Shown here: positions 19,135-20,947 of the stretch, piece after piece
Position numbering within the stretch: the first letter of the stretch is position 1
How the letters are laid out: each line of letters begins with the position of its first letter
Assembly: GCA_041494445.1 (NCBI GenBank)
Contig: JBGQAU010000059.1
Location: 1-20,947 of the forward strand
Source of the DNA: JAIQFR01 sp041494445
Lineage (GTDB): Bacteria; Acidobacteriota; Polarisedimenticolia; Polarisedimenticolales; JAIQFR01
Reading direction: 5' to 3'
DNA: 20,947 nt
The notes under the pieces: model-generated
What the model was told of the DNA's origin: nothing
The model's input: only the letters and a program-made list of their open reading frames with translations
Database searches by the model: none
Translations under genes and position numbers: made by a program

Positions 19135-20868
19135 ATGCGGGTCCTTTCCCGGAGGCTTCTCGCGCTCATGGCTTTGACGGCTCTCTCGGCGCTCTTGACC
19201 GGCTGCGGGCCGTCGCCCGAGCCCGCGGACCTGGTCCTCCTCAACGGCCGCGTGGTCACGCTGGACCCGGCGCTCCCGAGCGTCCAAGCCCTCGCGGCTC
19301 GAGGGGACACGATCGCGGCCGTGGGATCGGACGACGAGGTCGGGAAGCTCGTCGGCCCCAGGACCCGCGTGATCGACCTCGAGGGACGGCTCGCGATCCC
19401 GGGGTTCATCGAGGGGCACGCGCACTTCGTGAGCCTCGGCCAGTCGAAGCGGATCCTCGATCTCCGCACCGCCCGGAACTGGGACGAGATCGTGGCGCGG
19501 GTCGAGGCGGCCGCGCGGACCGCGCCTCCGGGAGCCTGGATCCTCGGCCGAGGCTGGCACCAGGAGAAGTGGGCCTCCCGCCCCTCCCCGGCCGTCGCGG
19601 GCTACCCGGTCAAGGACGCGCTCGACCGGGTCGCGCCGGGCCATCCGGTCCGACTCCGCCACGCCAGCGGCCACGCGTCCATCGTCAACGCGCTCGCCCT
19701 GGAGCGCGCGGGGATCGGGCCCGCGAGTCCGGACCCTCCGGGCGGGACGATCGTCAGGGACCGCGCGGGCCGGCCCACCGGCGTGCTGATCGAGGCCGCG
19801 GACGACGCGGTCCAGAACGCCGTCGACGCGGACCGCGCGCGGCGGCCGGCGGCCGAGGCGGACGCCGAGCTGCGGCGGGACGTGGAGCTGGCCACCGACG
19901 AGTGCCTCTCGAAGGGGATCACGACGTTCCACGATGCCGGCGAGGACCTCAAGACGGTGGACCGACTGCGAGGCATGGCGGAGGCGGGAGAGCTGAGGCT
20001 CCGCCTCTACGTCATGCTCTCCGACACCGACGAGATCATCGCGCCGCGTCTCAGGGAAGGGCCCCTCATCGAGATCGGCCACCGGCACCTCACGGTCCGT
20101 GCGATCAAACGGTACATGGACGGCGCCCTCGGCTCCCACGGGGCGTGGATGCTCGCCCCGTACGCCGACCTCAAGGAGAGCACCGGCCTTCCGGCCGAGC
20201 CGGTCGCGCAGCTCGAGGCCACCGCGCGCCTCGCGGCGGAGAACGGCTTCCAGCTCTGTGTTCACGCGATCGGCGACCGCGGGAACCGCGAGGTGCTCGA
20301 CGTCTACGACCGCACGTTCCGGGCGTTCCCCGCGCTGAAGGACCCCCGCTGGAGAATCGAGCACGCGCAGCACCTCGATCCCGCCGACGTCCCCCGGTTC
20401 GCGCGCCTCGGCGTGATCGCCGCGATGCAGGGGATCCACTGCACTTCCGACGGGCCGTGGGTCGCGGAGCGGATCGGCGTGGAGCGGGCGCGGACCGGTG
20501 CTTACGCCTGGCGGCGGCTCCTCGACTCGGGCGCCCTGGTCATCAACGGCACCGACGCGCCCGTCGAGGACGTCGACCCGATCGCCTGCTTCCACGCGTC
20601 GGCCACCCGCAAGATGAAGGACGGCGCCGCGTTCTTCCCGGAGCAGCGGATGACCCGCGAGGAGGCGCTGCGCTCCTACACCGCGAGCGCCGCGTACGCG
20701 GGGTTCGAGGAAGGGATCAAGGGGACGCTGACGCCGGGGAAGCTCGCCGACGTCGTGGTCCTCTCCCGGGACATCCTGGCCGTTCCGGACGACGAGATCC
20801 GCTCGGCGCGGGTGCTTTTCACGATCGTGGGAGGAAGGGTCGCCTACCGCGCCGAGGAAGCGCGCTGA
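19135..20868 (+). CDS. Lipoprotein amidohydrolase, YtcJ-type (Amidohydro_3)
   Basis: The 577-aa product begins with a lipoprotein signal (LLALMALTALSALLTGC, lipid-modified Cys24), so it is anchored in the cell envelope. It is followed by a beta-rich N-terminal part (DLVLLNGRVVTLDP) and the metal-dependent hydrolase barrel. Metal-site motifs are complete: H95 and H97 (EGHAHF), K325 (KRYMDGALGSHGA), H377 (HAIGDRG), H410/H413 (IEHAQH) and D474 (NGTDAPVE). The C-terminal GTLTPGKLADVVVLSRDI closes the beta domain. Relatives act on amides, imides or esters, and substrates are rarely known, so none is given here. GGGAG precedes the ATG and its own promoter lies at 19088-19116. It is divergent from vapBC with no obvious functional link. 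Confidence 0.92.
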   Translation: MRVLSRRLLALMALTALSALLTGCGPSPEPADLVLLNGRVVTLDPALPSVQALAARGDTIAAVGSDDEVGKLVGPRTRVIDLEGRLAIPGFIEGHAHFVSLGQSKRILDLRTARNWDEIVARVEAAARTAPPGAWILGRGWHQEKWASRPSPAVAGYPVKDALDRVAPGHPVRLRHASGHASIVNALALERAGIGPASPDPPGGTIVRDRAGRPTGVLIEAADDAVQNAVDADRARRPAAEADAELRRDVELATDECLSKGITTFHDAGEDLKTVDRLRGMAEAGELRLRLYVMLSDTDEIIAPRLREGPLIEIGHRHLTVRAIKRYMDGALGSHGAWMLAPYADLKESTGLPAEPVAQLEATARLAAENGFQLCVHAIGDRGNREVLDVYDRTFRAFPALKDPRWRIEHAQHLDPADVPRFARLGVIAAMQGIHCTSDGPWVAERIGVERARTGAYAWRRLLDSGALVINGTDAPVEDVDPIACFHASATRKMKDGAAFFPEQRMTREEALRSYTASAAYAGFEEGIKGTLTPGKLADVVVLSRDILAVPDDEIRSARVLFTIVGGRVAYRAEEAR

Positions 20869-20911
20869 CGCTCGACGCCGCGGCACGTTCGACCGGGTTA
20901 TCATGGGCCGC

Positions 20912-20947
20912 GTGAGATGCGTCCCGATCGGCGGGGTCGTCCTCGCC
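20912..20947 (+). CDS. Possible start of a further gene, cut by the right edge
   Basis: GTG 20912 (or ATG 20903 in the same frame) opens MRCVPIGGVVLA, the look of a signal peptide beginning, and runs off the window. TATCAT (20899-20904, five of six -10 bases) ends seven bases before the GTG. Only 12 codons are visible, so this is a weak call. Confidence 0.35.
   Translation, partial: MRCVPIGGVVLA

Noticed and set aside
19027..20904. Long frames on both strands over the amidohydrolase gene
   Set aside because: Shadows of a complete metal-dependent hydrolase with lipoprotein signal, promoter and ribosome-binding site.

Overview
The window is a roughly 70% G+C chromosomal segment from a diderm (Gram-negative-type) bacterium. 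The diderm reading rests on a lipobox protein, several Sec signal peptides, a small outer-membrane-barrel-like protein and an ArnA-type UDP-sugar enzyme. Gene order and style would suit a soil or sediment lineage such as Acidobacteriota or another high-GC phylum, but nothing here fixes the taxonomy. No rRNA, tRNA, CRISPR array or recognisable transposase was seen.

Layout. (1) 1-2607: a left-truncated periplasmic protein on the minus strand (DUF4412-like), a divergent secreted protein of unknown function, and a periplasmic FKBP-type prolyl isomerase. (2) 2757-6252: a glycogen debranching enzyme (glgX) convergent with truA, then, divergent from truA, a small ferritin-like protein. The truA/ferritin gap holds a perfect 11-bp inverted repeat. 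(3) 6360-9906: a minus-strand pair (barrel-like protein plus a membrane protein with nucleoside-recognition/Gate domains), then a secreted TPR protein and a secreted unknown protein on the plus strand. (4) 10013-14755: a stand-alone ArnA-type UDP-glucuronate decarboxylase followed 15 bp later by a full-length cobalamin-dependent methionine synthase (metH, 1228 aa) with all Zn, B12 and AdoMet signature residues.

(5) 14756-17859: an accessory islet of lower G+C, transcribed leftward. It holds an XRE-type HTH regulator with a TPR-rich body, a secreted beta-propeller-like protein overlapping it by 41 bp, and a second secreted protein. It starts in a strikingly AT-rich stretch (about 30% G+C over 17521-17580). 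Directly beyond it, 17860-18078 is a second, diverged copy of the last ~70 codons of metH (55 of 66 residues identical, about 89% identical DNA). The islet is therefore bracketed by two metH 3' ends, the most unusual structure in the window.

(6) 18124-19035: a vapBC toxin-antitoxin pair with a small two-helix membrane protein gene joined to vapC by an ATGA overlap. Its promoter has a perfect 14-bp palindrome over the -10 box and appears to give a leaderless vapB mRNA. (7) 19088-20868: a strong sigma70-type promoter and a lipoprotein amidohydrolase of the YtcJ type, then the first codons of a probable further gene at the right edge.

Several genes (truA, the XRE regulator, vapB, the 8034 TPR gene, possibly the edge gene) have a -10 box 6-13 bp before the start codon, which suggests leaderless or near-leaderless mRNAs are common in this organism.
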